Part shown: piece by piece, positions 35,534-44,031 of the stretch | Numbering within the stretch: the stretch's first letter is position 1 | Layout of the letters: the number at the start of each line of letters is the position of its first letter | NCBI GenBank assembly: GCA_964574325.1 | Contig: CAZNMY010000023.1 | Coordinates: 3,931 to 67,930, forward strand | Reading direction: 5' to 3' | Source of the DNA: CAMDPA01 sp964574325 | GTDB lineage: Bacteria; Pseudomonadota; Alphaproteobacteria; Rhizobiales; Hyphomicrobiaceae | DNA: 64,000 nucleotides | Translations under genes and position numbers: made by a program | Notes under the pieces: generated by a model | The model's database searches: none | Told to the model about the DNA's origin: nothing | What the model saw: the letters and a program-made list of their open reading frames with translations, nothing else

Positions 35534-36877
35534 TCAGGTCAGGAGCGGCGACCAGGCCGGATCGGAGGCGAACGACGGTGTTGGCAACTGGCGTTCGTTA
35601 TAGCCAGTAATATCAATGCTGTGGAGGCGCGCCCCGCCCTGGGCGCCACGGCTTTCGCGGAAGAATGCCATCACCCGGCCGTTCGGGGCCCATGTCGGCC
35701 CCTCGTTGTGAAAGCCTTCCGTCAAAATTCTTTCGCCGGTGCCGTCGGGTTTGATCACGCCGATCAGAAACCCGCCGCTGACCTGCTTGGTGAAGGCGAT
35801 GTTGTCGCCGCGCGGCGACCAGACCGGGGTCGAGTAGCGGCCCTCGCCGCGGCTCAAGCGGCGGATGCCGGAGCCGTCGAGGCCGGTGATGTAGAGCTGC
35901 TGTGTGCCTTCGCGGTCGCTCTCGAACACGAGGTGGCGTCCATCGGGCGAGTAGCACGGTGAGGTGTCGATGATCCTGGGGTCGAGGGGCGTCAGTTGTC
36001 GCGGTTGGCGCGAGCGCAGGTCCATTTCGATGATCTGGGAGGCGGCCCCCTGGCCGAAGCTCATGACGAGGCGCTGGCCGTCCGGCGCAAAGCGCGGGGC
36101 GAATGTCATGCCGGGCAGATTGCCGACGACCTCCCGCTGGCCGCTGGCGAGGTTCATGACGACCACGCGCGCCTGCTCGCCCACGTAGGTCATGAAGCAG
36201 ATCTCTTGCTTCACGGGATTGAACCTCGGCGTGAGCACGATCTCGCGGCCCTGGCTCAGCGTGCGGACGTTGGCGCCGTCCTGGTCCATGATGGCGAGCC
36301 GCTTGGTTCGCTTGGCCTTCGGGCCGGTCTCGTCGACGAACACGATCTGGGTATCGAAGTAGCCCTTCTCGAGGGTCAGCTTCTCGTAGATCTGGTCGGC
36401 GGTTATATGGGCCAAGCGCCGCCATGCCGGATTGGCCAGCCGTTTGCCGTCGATGTTGCGATTGAGCACCACATCCCACAGCCGGTACTCGACCTGGACG
36501 CGACCGTCCCCGGCTTGGTTCACCTGGCCTACGACCAGCGCCTCGGCACCGGCGGCGGCCCAGTCGCGGGTGCGAGGGGTCTGGCTGGCGCTGTTGAGAC
36601 GTTCGGGGAAGCCATTGGGGTTGAGGAGCTTGAACAGTCCGGAGTTCTGCAGGTCTGCCGCCAGCACCATCGCGAGGTCGCGGCCAAGCTGCGGATTGGA
36701 CGAGATGAAATCGGGAATGGCGATCGGCCGCGCCTGGATGTTTCCGGCGTCGACCGTCACCCGCGTTTGCGCGGCAGCGTCACGTACCGTCAGCGGCAGT
36801 GGAGCGAGGGCGGCCAAACCGCCTGCTGCAGCCTGCAGGATCGTGCGTCGTGACGGGGAGCTGCGCGGATCGATCAT
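35534..36877 (-). CDS. tolB: TolB periplasmic beta-propeller protein
   Basis: A 447-aa protein: Tat-like signal (SRRTILQAAAGGLAAL) as in many alphaproteobacteria, an N-terminal alpha/beta domain that contacts TolA, and a C-terminal six-bladed propeller with repeated motifs such as TPRFNPVKQEI, FAPRFAPDGQRLV, DTSPCYSPDGRHLVF and TPVWSPRGDNIAF. It binds Pal in the periplasm. The ATG at 36877 removes a 13-residue leader in front of the signal; the frame is open to 36916. It follows tolA by 185 bp on the same strand. Confidence 0.95.
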   Translation of the reverse strand: MIDPRSSPSRRTILQAAAGGLAALAPLPLTVRDAAAQTRVTVDAGNIQARPIAIPDFISSNPQLGRDLAMVLAADLQNSGLFKLLNPNGFPERLNSASQTPRTRDWAAAGAEALVVGQVNQAGDGRVQVEYRLWDVVLNRNIDGKRLANPAWRRLAHITADQIYEKLTLEKGYFDTQIVFVDETGPKAKRTKRLAIMDQDGANVRTLSQGREIVLTPRFNPVKQEICFMTYVGEQARVVVMNLASGQREVVGNLPGMTFAPRFAPDGQRLVMSFGQGAASQIIEMDLRSRQPRQLTPLDPRIIDTSPCYSPDGRHLVFESDREGTQQLYITGLDGSGIRRLSRGEGRYSTPVWSPRGDNIAFTKQVSGGFLIGVIKPDGTGERILTEGFHNEGPTWAPNGRVMAFFRESRGAQGGARLHSIDITGYNERQLPTPSFASDPAWSPLLT

Positions 36878-37062
36878 GTTGTCTCGGCTGTCCAGCCAGC
36901 GAATCTGATGCGGCAATTCTGCCGGGAACCGTGTCTGCCGTACACCCAGCCCCTACAATCAGTGCGGGACAGAGCGCAAGTCGACCGTTTCGGATACCGG
37001 GTTATAACGATCTTTGCGGAGGTTGTGCGGCACAGCGGTGAATTCGGGCTTCGATGCCGGCG

Positions 37063-38097
37063 TCAGAACATCCGGCTCGGATCGAAATCGACGATCATGT
37101 GATCCCAGCCGCCTTTGTAGAGATCCTTCGGCAGGTCATAGGCCTGGCATTGCAGCAGCGCGCGCATAGCGCTGTCGGCCATGTCGGCATAGAGGGGCCC
37201 CGACCCGCGGCTGACGACACGTGGCTGGCCCTGGATGCGACCATCCGGCCCGAGCTTCACCTCGATCTCGACCTTGATCTTGTCGATGCCGTCGGCGCCG
37301 GCATTGATGTTCCAGCAGCGCTGGACCTGCTTTTTCATCAGGCTCCCGAGCAGGCTGGCCTGGCTCGCGGTCAACTTCGTATCCTTGCCTTCCGGCGCAC
37401 CGGCGAGCGGACCTTTCACATTCGACGCCTGGGCGATCTGCGAACCCGAGGGCTGCGGCGCGCGCTTGCGGGGATCGTTGTCCTTCAGTGCCTTCTGCAT
37501 GTCGTCGAAGAAATCGTCGTTCGGCTTCTTCTTGGCTTCTTCCTGGCGCTTGCGCTCGGCGAGTTTCTTCTGCTCGTCCTGCTTCTTCTTGGCGTCGTCC
37601 CGCCGCTTCTTCTCGGCCGCCTGCCGCTTTTTCAGGTCTTCTGCTCGCTTCCGCTCCGCCTCCGCTTTGCGCTGCTCCTCAGCCTTGGCCTGAGCTTCGG
37701 CTTCCGCCTTGAGCGCGAGCTCGGCGATCTCGTCCTTCTGCGGCTCCGCGGGCTTGGGAGGCGGCGGCGGCTCGACTTTGGCGACAGGAGGTGGCGGCGG
37801 CTCGGCCTTGGCCGGTTCCGGCGGGGGGGGCGGAGGTGGGGTAGGCTCGGGCGGCTTGGCTTTCGGCGTTTCCTTCACGGCCTGACTCGGCGGCGCTTCC
37901 TTGGCTGCAGCCGCTTCGAGGTTCTTTGCCCTTCGGTCGCCCTGGCGCAGGCGCGTCAAGCCGTCCTCGGAGATGATCGCCACCTCGACGGGCTCCGGCT
38001 CGGCTGGCTTGAACGGCTTCACCGCCTGGAACCCGATCAGGGCCCAGGCGAGAAGGCCGCCGTGCAGCAGCATCGATGATGGCAGGCTGAAGCGCAC
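37063..38097 (-). CDS. tolA: TolA energy-transducing protein
   Basis: A 344-aa inner-membrane protein: one N-terminal helix (SMLLHGGLLAWALIGF), a Pro-rich segment (about 60-120), a long Lys/Glu/Ala-rich coiled coil (about 125-200; KAEAERKRAEDLKKRQAAEK) and a C-terminal TonB/TolA-like domain (about 225-344, VQRCWNINAGADG). It spans the periplasm to link TolQR to TolB-Pal. The gap to tolR is 190 bp because a palindromic repeat lies between them. Confidence 0.93.
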   Translation of the reverse strand: MRFSLPSSMLLHGGLLAWALIGFQAVKPFKPAEPEPVEVAIISEDGLTRLRQGDRRAKNLEAAAAKEAPPSQAVKETPKAKPPEPTPPPPPPPEPAKAEPPPPPVAKVEPPPPPKPAEPQKDEIAELALKAEAEAQAKAEEQRKAEAERKRAEDLKKRQAAEKKRRDDAKKKQDEQKKLAERKRQEEAKKKPNDDFFDDMQKALKDNDPRKRAPQPSGSQIAQASNVKGPLAGAPEGKDTKLTASQASLLGSLMKKQVQRCWNINAGADGIDKIKVEIEVKLGPDGRIQGQPRVVSRGSGPLYADMADSAMRALLQCQAYDLPKDLYKGGWDHMIVDFDPSRMF

Positions 38098-38130
38098 CGC
38101 CTATCGATCTCCACTTGCAAGAACACGAAC

Positions 38131-38264
38131 GTCATCCCGGACGAGCGGGGCCCCTTCGGGCCGCGCGCGGAGCCGGGATCCAGGACAACGAGAGCGCGAA
38201 GCGCACGATGTGGTGTGCTTCGCGCGATCCTTTCGCTGAGTCCCGGGCCTCGCTCGCGATGACG
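38131..38264. repeat. dispersed palindromic repeat inside the tol operon
   Basis: GTCATCCCGG (38131-38140) and CCGGGATCCA (38173-38182) enclose a GC-rich hairpin (GGGGCCCCTTCGGGCC); a degenerate mirrored half ends near CGATGACG (about 38264). It sits between tolR and tolA, so any mRNA hairpin it forms would lie within the operon transcript. Confidence 0.7.
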
Positions 38265-38287
38265 GTAGTTGGATGGGCACCGGCGTC

Positions 38288-38761
38288 TCAGCCTCCCGGC
38301 TTGCTCTCGATGACGATCGAGACCTTCTGGAAACCCGACTCCTTGATGCGCGCCAGCACCTGCGTGACCACGCCGTGCTGTGCGGCCATGTCGCCGCGCA
38401 GGAAGATGGCTTCATCCTTGGTGCCGCGCGCCTCGAAAATCGCCTTGAGGCGCGGGACCAACTCGTCGAGCGTTAGGTTGCTTTTGTCTTCGTCACCGAC
38501 GAAGATCTTGCCGTCCTTGGTGATCGACACGACGACCGGGGCCTTCTGCTGGGCCTCGATCGTGCGGCCTTTCGCTTGCGGCAGGTCGAGCGGCACGCCG
38601 GCGGTGAGTAGCGGCGCCGCCACCATGAAGATGATCAGCAGCACGAGCATCACGTCCACGAACGGCGTGACGTTGATCTCGCTCATCGGCACGTGGCCGC
38701 GTCCGCGGCCCCGCCTGCGCCGTCCACCGCCACCGCCGCCCGTCTTGATCGTGGCACCCAT
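38288..38761 (-). CDS. tolR: TolR (ExbD family)
   Basis: A 157-aa protein: Gly/Arg-rich N-terminus, one helix PFVDVMLVLLIIFMVAAPLL carrying the conserved proton-pathway Asp (VDVMLVLL), and a periplasmic domain (RTIEAQQKAPVVVSITKDG, DELVPRLKAIFEA). It forms the proton-driven TolQR motor. It starts 18 bases after tolQ, consistent with one transcript. Confidence 0.94.
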   Translation of the reverse strand: MGATIKTGGGGGGRRRRGRGRGHVPMSEINVTPFVDVMLVLLIIFMVAAPLLTAGVPLDLPQAKGRTIEAQQKAPVVVSITKDGKIFVGDEDKSNLTLDELVPRLKAIFEARGTKDEAIFLRGDMAAQHGVVTQVLARIKESGFQKVSIVIESKPGG

Positions 38762-38779
38762 AACCGTCGGTCCTCTGGT

Positions 38780-39502
38780 TCAGGCCATAGCCGGTTGCTG
38801 GGGCGGCTGAGACTGCGGCTGCCGGACGTCGATCTGACGTGACACGATCGCGGAGAATTCGTCTGCGAACGCCTCGAGGCGTTGCGACAGGCGCGCGGAG
38901 TCCGCGGAGAACTTGTTGTAGAAGATCACGGCGGGAATAGCGGCGAGCAGGCCCAGCGCCGTTGCGAACAGCGCTTCCGCGATACCGGGAGCGACGACCG
39001 CGAGGCTGGTGTTCTTGGAGGCCGCGATCGCCTGGAAGCTGGTCATGATGCCCCACACCGTGCCGAACAGGCCGACGAAGGGGGCCGTCGAACCGACCGT
39101 TGCGAGGAACAGGAGGCGCCTGTCGAGCCGCTCCATTTCGCGGCTGATGGTGACGTCCATCACCTTCTCGACCCGCATCTGGATGCCGCCCAGCGCGCGG
39201 ATCGAGCCTTCGACCGAGCGCTTCCACTCGCGCATCGCGGCCACGAACAGGGAGGCGGTCGCGATCACGGTTCCGCGTGACAGGGCGCTGTAGAGCTCTT
39301 CCAGCGATTGGCCCGACCAGAACATCTGCTCGAATTTATCGGCTTCAGCGCGCGCCTTGCGGAACGCGAACAGCTTTTCGATGATGATCGCCCAGGACCA
39401 CACCGATGCGAGGAGCAGGCCCAGCATCACGATCTGCACGACGAGATGCGCTGACAAGAACAGCGAAAGGAAGCCGGTGTCGTGACTCAAAGCATTGGTC
39501 AT
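38780..39502 (-). CDS. tolQ: TolQ (ExbB/MotA family)
   Basis: A 240-aa inner-membrane protein with three helices: an N-terminal one (HLVVQIVMLGLLLASVWSWA) and a C-terminal pair with the family block FVGLFGTVWGIMTSF, PGIAEALFATALGLLAAIPAV. With TolR it makes the proton channel that drives Tol-Pal. The divergent upstream neighbour is a small secreted protein gene, which separates tolQ from ybgC. Confidence 0.95.
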   Translation of the reverse strand: MTNALSHDTGFLSLFLSAHLVVQIVMLGLLLASVWSWAIIIEKLFAFRKARAEADKFEQMFWSGQSLEELYSALSRGTVIATASLFVAAMREWKRSVEGSIRALGGIQMRVEKVMDVTISREMERLDRRLLFLATVGSTAPFVGLFGTVWGIMTSFQAIAASKNTSLAVVAPGIAEALFATALGLLAAIPAVIFYNKFSADSARLSQRLEAFADEFSAIVSRQIDVRQPQSQPPQQPAMA

Positions 39503-40074
39503 GATTGGTCCTGTGGGTCCGTCGTCGAACTATTCGAATGCGCATACTGCCGGTGGTGCGAGCAGCCGCCCCTGACGGCGCGTTGGTCAACACGAAACCG
39601 GCCAGCGCGCAACCCCTGCGCCCGGCCGAGTTCTTGCGACGGAGTTCTCGACGCGCGCGCCACCCGTGTCACTCCAGGCCCGCTTCACAGCCGGTCGTTG
39701 TCACTGCAGGCTTGGCCTACGCCAGACCGGCCGAGCCAGCACGGACTGTCCGAGCCCCGATAACCCCACGCCCGTTCTACCCGTCGAATTGCAATGCCGA
39801 CCTTGTCGTCCGCCAATGGGGCGAAACTACGTCTGGAGCGGCAGCCGGCGCCATGTGTCACGCTTTGATTATCCACGGAATTGCGCGCAGCGGCCGGCGT
39901 GTCGGCGACGCGCCCGGGACGGAGGCAGCGGTTGTCCGATCGAATGAAGCCGCGCTCGTAAGCTCATGAGTTCCAGAGGGAACAGCGCTGTTCGTCGAGG
40001 AAAGGCATTCTCTCCCCATCGAACGGTCGCAGCAACGCGACGCCAACCAGATCAAATCGGAGAGGATAAATCTC
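39503..40074. other. 572-bp divergent intergenic region
   Basis: Between tolQ (minus) and the secreted-protein gene (plus); it should hold both promoters. Short direct repeats (GTCACTCCAGG / GTCACTGCAGG near 39669-39714) occur. No gene, RNA or clear hairpin seen. Confidence 0.4.
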
Positions 40075-40431
40075 ATGTCGAAGATCACGAACCTGATGAC
40101 CGCCGCCGCTCTCGTCTGCGTCGCCACCATGTCGGCCTCGGCCGTCGCATCGGCCCAGGGAGCCACGGCTTCGAAGTCGCGGATGCAGATGTCGCAGGCT
40201 CAGGTGCAGCAGGCCAAGCTCAAGCAGGCGCAGATGATGCAGATGCAGAAGGCTCGCCAGGCTCAGCTTGCGCAAGCGCAGGCCGCGAAAGCCGGGATGG
40301 CCGCCGCCATGGTCACCGCAGCGACGGTTGCCGCGGCCGGTGCCGGCGAGTGCAGCCCCTATCTCGCAAAGTGGATGATGACCCGCAGCCCCGCCTGGAA
40401 GGCCGCGTACGATCTTTGCATGGACGACTGA
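40075..40431 (+). CDS. small secreted Gln/Met/Ala-rich protein
   Basis: A 118-aa protein with a signal peptide (cleavage after ASAVASA, about residue 27), a low-complexity middle rich in Gln, Met, Ala and Lys (KLKQAQMMQMQKARQAQLAQ), then a more ordered tail with two Cys (93 and 115) that could form a disulfide in the periplasm. GGAGAGGA before the ATG and a terminator at 40516-40570 support a stand-alone gene. The family was not recognised. It lies antisense to the tol genes between ybgC and tolQ. Confidence 0.75.
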   Translation: MSKITNLMTAAALVCVATMSASAVASAQGATASKSRMQMSQAQVQQAKLKQAQMMQMQKARQAQLAQAQAAKAGMAAAMVTAATVAAAGAGECSPYLAKWMMTRSPAWKAAYDLCMDD

Positions 40432-40515
40432 TCCGGAATTTCCGAAAGGCGAATATTTCCAGCGTGATCGGCAACTCGGCCTCCGCGATCCCCGCGCGTC
40501 GGCGGCAGGTGCCGG

Positions 40516-40570
40516 GCCCGGGTCCTCATGAAAGAAGGCTTTTCCGCCTTCGAGGGCCCGGGCTATTTTT
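40516..40570 (+). terminator. intrinsic terminator of the secreted-protein gene
   Basis: Stem GCCCGGGTCCTC (40516-40527) pairs with GAGGGCCCGGGC (40552-40563, one wobble), with an inner GAAGGC/GCCTTC stem, followed by TATTTTT. The T run overlaps the 3' end and stop of ybgC on the other strand. Confidence 0.85.
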
Positions 40571-41057
40571 CGTTGCTGAACGCCGTCCGGAGCGCGCTCG
40601 CGATCCGCAGCGGCTTACCCGAGACCGAGACCAGGACGACCATCACCTCGGCTGTGAACAGCGCCGTTCCGTCCCGTCCGATCCGCTGGTCGAGGACCAG
40701 ATGCGCCGCACCTACCTCTTTCACGCGGGTCTCCACTTCGAGGATCTCGTCGATCCGCGCCGGCTTCAGGAATTCGAGGCCCATGCGCCGCACGACGAAC
40801 GCCGCCGGCTCTCGCCCTCCGCTGCCGTCGATCAGGCCGCGGTGATCGTTGCCCACCAGACGCAGGAAGTCCGATCGGCCCCGTTCGCACCAGCGCACGT
40901 AGGAGGCGTGATAGACGAGACCGGAGAAATCGGTGTCCTCGAAGTAAACTCGCACCGGCAACGCGTGGTGCCGCCGTCCTTCGGTTACGACGAGGCGCCC
41001 GGCGAGATCGGGCCAACGGCGTTCAACCCGCGGGGAAGACTGGTGTTCGCTCTGCAT
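40563..41057 (-). CDS. ybgC: YbgC-type acyl-CoA thioesterase
   Basis: A 164-aa hotdog-fold thioesterase with the family motif VYFEDTDFSGLVYHASYVRWCERGR (shown here only up to its key parts EDTDFSGLVYH and ERGRSDFL); the Asp of DTD is catalytic. It is the usual first gene of tol-pal clusters and may hydrolyse short acyl-CoAs linked to phospholipid synthesis. Here it is separated from tolQ by about 1 kb holding an opposing gene. It is longer at the N-terminus (about 34 residues) than many homologues; a later start is possible. Confidence 0.85.
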   Translation of the reverse strand: MQSEHQSSPRVERRWPDLAGRLVVTEGRRHHALPVRVYFEDTDFSGLVYHASYVRWCERGRSDFLRLVGNDHRGLIDGSGGREPAAFVVRRMGLEFLKPARIDEILEVETRVKEVGAAHLVLDQRIGRDGTALFTAEVMVVLVSVSGKPLRIASALRTAFSNEK

Positions 41058-41075
41058 GAGCTGAAGTTACGCTGC

Positions 41076-42011
41076 TTACGCGCCCAGTTCCAGCAGCACG
41101 ATCTCGGGCGGCATGCCGAACCGCACGGGCATGATGGAGCAGCCGAGGCCGCCGGATACCACGAGATGCCGGTCCTCTTCGACGATATGGCCATAGGCGT
41201 AGCGATTGCCATAGATCGACGGGACGACCGGCGAGTAGCCCAGAAGCCGAACCTGTCCGCCGTGGGTGTGACCCGACAGCGTCACTGAAACCCGCCCCGG
41301 CACGGTCGGGAAGACGTCGGGCTCGTGTGCCATCAGGACGACCGGCGCGTCGTCGGTGATCCCAGCGAGGGTGCCGGGGAGATCGTCGATACCCTGATAT
41401 CGCCGGAAGCGCCGTTGCTCCCGTGGCAACCGCTTGAAACCGGGCTCGTAGCTGCGATCGAGCGCGAGCTGGTCGGCGAGGCCCGCAAGCCAGAACGGCT
41501 GGCCCCGGATCATCAAGCGCACGGCATCGTTTTCGTAGACGCGGATACCCCGCTTTTCGAGCTCCACCCGCCCGATGATCGGTCCGGCGCGTCGGAGTTG
41601 GGCCTGGTGATCGTCCCACCAGTCGTGATTGCCGAGGATGGCATGGACGCCGAGGGGGGCCTTCAGGGGCGCGAGTGCGGCGGCCCATTCGGGGGCGCGC
41701 ACGCGGCGCGTGAGCCAGCGGTGGCTGGCCTCGTAGTCGCCGAGCAGGAGGTGGATATCCGGTTCGAGAGCATTGGCGCGCGCGACGATCTCGCCGATGC
41801 GGGTGATCGACATCTGCGGCTCGCCCGCATGCAGGTCCGCGATCAGGGCCGCCCTGAGCCGCAGGCCCTTCGGCCAGCCCTTCGGTGTAAACCGGTAGGT
41901 CTGCACCCTGAGCCGCCAATTCGGCTCGATGCCCAGGGCGTAGCCGGCAAGGGCAGTGCTGCTGGCGCCGAACGCAAGCAGGGCTTTCAGGACTGCGCGA
42001 CGGCTGACCAA
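41076..42011 (-). CDS. Tat-exported metallophosphoesterase (paralogue 1)
   Basis: A 311-aa calcineurin-like phosphoesterase related to YkuE/YaeI. It has a Tat signal SRRAVLKALLAFGAS and metal-site motifs LIADLHAGEP, LLLGDYEA, ILGNHDWWDD, LMAHEPDVF and SGHTHGGQV. The start is taken as the TTG at 42011, which has GGAG eight bases upstream and directly precedes the twin-arginine motif; it overlaps the upstream paralogue's end by 25 bases. The tandem partner shares the same motifs, so the pair arose by duplication. A phosphodiesterase or lipid-linked phosphate substrate is possible. Confidence 0.85.
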   Translation of the reverse strand: MVSRRAVLKALLAFGASSTALAGYALGIEPNWRLRVQTYRFTPKGWPKGLRLRAALIADLHAGEPQMSITRIGEIVARANALEPDIHLLLGDYEASHRWLTRRVRAPEWAAALAPLKAPLGVHAILGNHDWWDDHQAQLRRAGPIIGRVELEKRGIRVYENDAVRLMIRGQPFWLAGLADQLALDRSYEPGFKRLPREQRRFRRYQGIDDLPGTLAGITDDAPVVLMAHEPDVFPTVPGRVSVTLSGHTHGGQVRLLGYSPVVPSIYGNRYAYGHIVEEDRHLVVSGGLGCSIMPVRFGMPPEIVLLELGA

Positions 42012-42943
42012 CTGCCGAGCTCCACGACGACGATTTCTGGGGGAACGCCGAATCTGACGGGTGCGCCGCTGCATCCCAGCCCGGAGGAAACGATCAGGTG
42101 CCGGCCGTGCTCGACGATATGGCCGTAGACGAAGCGCTCACCGTAGCGCGAGGGAACATAGGGTTTCACCCCCGGCAGGCGCACCTGTCCTCCGTGGGTG
42201 TGTCCACAGACGGTGAGAGCCACCCGCTCCGGCATCTGCACGAAGATGTCGGGCTCGTGCGCCATCATCACGACGGGCGCGTCGTCGGTTAAGAGGCGCA
42301 GCGTACCGGGCAGATCGTGGGTTCCGTCCGCGGGCGACAGCCCCGCGCGTCTGCCGGCAGCCCAGGCGCGCGGCGCGAACGAGGACTGGTCGCCCAGGCC
42401 CGTGATCCAGAAAGGCCGTCCATCTTTGACGAGACGAGCGGCCCGGTTCTCGTAGACGGGAATGCCCGCGGCTTCGAGCGCGCGCTGGGCGGCCGGCGGT
42501 CCCTGGCGGAGCAGTTGCGCCCGGCTGTCGTCCCACCAGTCGTGATTGCCCAGGACGGCATGTATGCCGTAGGGCGCGCTGAGGTCTGCGAGCACGCGCG
42601 CCCAGTCGCGTTCGGCGATGTTGCAGCTGAACCGGAGCATCTTGCGCCCGGCGACATAGTCGCCCAGCAGCAGCACGGCATCGGGTTTCAATGTGTTGGT
42701 CCGCTCGACGATGCTGGCGATGCGGTCGAGGCTCATCCAGGGATCGCAGGCGTGGAAATCGGCCAGCAGCGCAAGTCGCAGCTTCAGGCCCGCCGGCCAT
42801 TGGGTGGGTTGGGGACGGTACGTCTTGACGGTGAGCGTTTGCGGCTCGGCGACGGCATAGCCGCCGATGCCGATGCTGCTGCCTGCGGTGACGGCAAGGC
42901 CCCGCAGCATCTGGCGCCTGGAAAACAAGTCGATACTCCGCAT
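41987..42943 (-). CDS. Tat-exported metallophosphoesterase (paralogue 2)
   Basis: A 318-aa protein with a Tat signal (FSRRQMLRGLAVTAG) and the calcineurin-type motifs LLADFHACDP, LLLGDYVAG, VLGNHDWWDD, MMAHEPDIF and CGHTHGGQV. The ATG at 42943 is chosen because the twin-arginine motif follows closely; the frame is open to 42991. Its last 25 bases overlap the downstream paralogue, suggesting coupled expression. Compared with that paralogue it has the same metal ligands but a different central region. Confidence 0.85.
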   Translation of the reverse strand: MRSIDLFSRRQMLRGLAVTAGSSIGIGGYAVAEPQTLTVKTYRPQPTQWPAGLKLRLALLADFHACDPWMSLDRIASIVERTNTLKPDAVLLLGDYVAGRKMLRFSCNIAERDWARVLADLSAPYGIHAVLGNHDWWDDSRAQLLRQGPPAAQRALEAAGIPVYENRAARLVKDGRPFWITGLGDQSSFAPRAWAAGRRAGLSPADGTHDLPGTLRLLTDDAPVVMMAHEPDIFVQMPERVALTVCGHTHGGQVRLPGVKPYVPSRYGERFVYGHIVEHGRHLIVSSGLGCSGAPVRFGVPPEIVVVELGSWSAVAQS

Positions 42944-43124
42944 CGAGACGATGAACCGGCAAACCCACGGGGCGCTCGGTGTGAATATCAAGCCATGGCG
43001 AGGAAATCGTTAAAGTCCGGCAAAGGTTGGGCAGACTAGGTCATGATCAGACCAGACGGAATCGCTTTCGCGATTCTCTGGCCGGATAAAGATCCTCTGG
43101 TGGCCGAGACCAGAGAGCGGGACC

Positions 43125-43157
43125 AAAGAAAATGTCCCGGGGTGCAGGCCCGGGACA
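43125..43157 (-). terminator. intrinsic terminator of the PRC-barrel gene
   Basis: TGTCCCGGG (43133-43141) pairs with CCCGGGACA (43149-43157) around a 7-base loop. On the minus strand the hairpin is followed by ATTTTCTTT. It lies 37 bases after the PRC-barrel stop. Confidence 0.85.
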
Positions 43158-43194
43158 CGATTTCTCATTGGGTCGCCTGTCGGGAACGCCGGTA

Positions 43195-43740
43195 TTACTT
43201 CTTGGCTTCCGGCGCCGGTGACTGCATCTTTTCGCGCATACCCTGCACGGCCTCTGCAGCTTCCTTGCCCAGTTCGACGGCCTTGTCCTTGGCGATCTTC
43301 GCCCAGTCGCCGGCCTTCTTGCGGGCGCGCTCGATCCGGCCGGGATCGGTCACCACGTAGGCCGGCGCAGCAGCCAGTTGCTCCTTGGTCACGTCGACGA
43401 GCAGAACCCGGCTGCCTTCTACGACCGGACCGACTTTCAGGGCCGAGAACGGCAGCGCGACAGTCTTGCCGCCGACGCCGACGAGGCCGCCGACAGTCAG
43501 CACGACCGTGGTTGCCTTGCCGTCGGCACCGAGAATGACGTCGGAGACCCGGGCGACCACCTCGGCCTTCGCATTGAACACGGGCGTGCCGGCCAGACGC
43601 GCGGTCGCGAGCTCGCCCTGGACCTGCCCCTTCAGGAAGGAAACGCTCTGGGCCTGGGCGATCTGAACCTGGGCGAGATAGGCGGTGCCGGCGAGGGCCA
43701 TCGTGGTGGCGAGCGCAAGCGCGGCAATCGAACGCTTCAT
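43195..43740 (-). CDS. secreted PRC-barrel domain protein
   Basis: A 181-aa protein with a signal peptide (cleavage near QIAQAQS) and a PRC-barrel-type domain at about 45-130 (NAKAEVVARVSDVILGADG, GKTVALPFSALKV). The C-terminus is a charged helix rich in Lys, Ala and Glu. PRC-barrel proteins in alphaproteobacteria are often periplasmic and of unknown function. A terminator follows. Confidence 0.78.
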   Translation of the reverse strand: MKRSIAALALATTMALAGTAYLAQVQIAQAQSVSFLKGQVQGELATARLAGTPVFNAKAEVVARVSDVILGADGKATTVVLTVGGLVGVGGKTVALPFSALKVGPVVEGSRVLLVDVTKEQLAAAPAYVVTDPGRIERARKKAGDWAKIAKDKAVELGKEAAEAVQGMREKMQSPAPEAKK

Positions 43741-43954
43741 GATCGTTTGTCCTCGGTGTGTTGGTGAACGGAGTAGTTCGAGAATGGAGAAGTGGGACGG
43801 CCGTCGGGCGGCCGGTTCATGTCGAACGCGGCTGGTACATAGCGGGTTCGGCGTAATTGGGACAGCAACCTGTTACATCTGGCCGCATTGGGGATAACTA
43901 TCTTCCGGTTCGAGCCGATGGCTGCTCGGGAGCGGGATAGTTTCCATCGACTGA

Positions 43955-43986
43955 ATGCAGACTGAACGAGATGCAGACTGAACGAG
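43955..43986. repeat. 16-bp perfect tandem duplication
   Basis: ATGCAGACTGAACGAG occurs twice in direct succession (43955-43970 and 43971-43986), 46 bases before the hydrolase start. Confidence 0.85.
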
Positions 43987-44031
43987 GCTGGCAGGTGCCG
44001 CCTCGTCGGCTCCGCCTTGCGGGAGACACTC

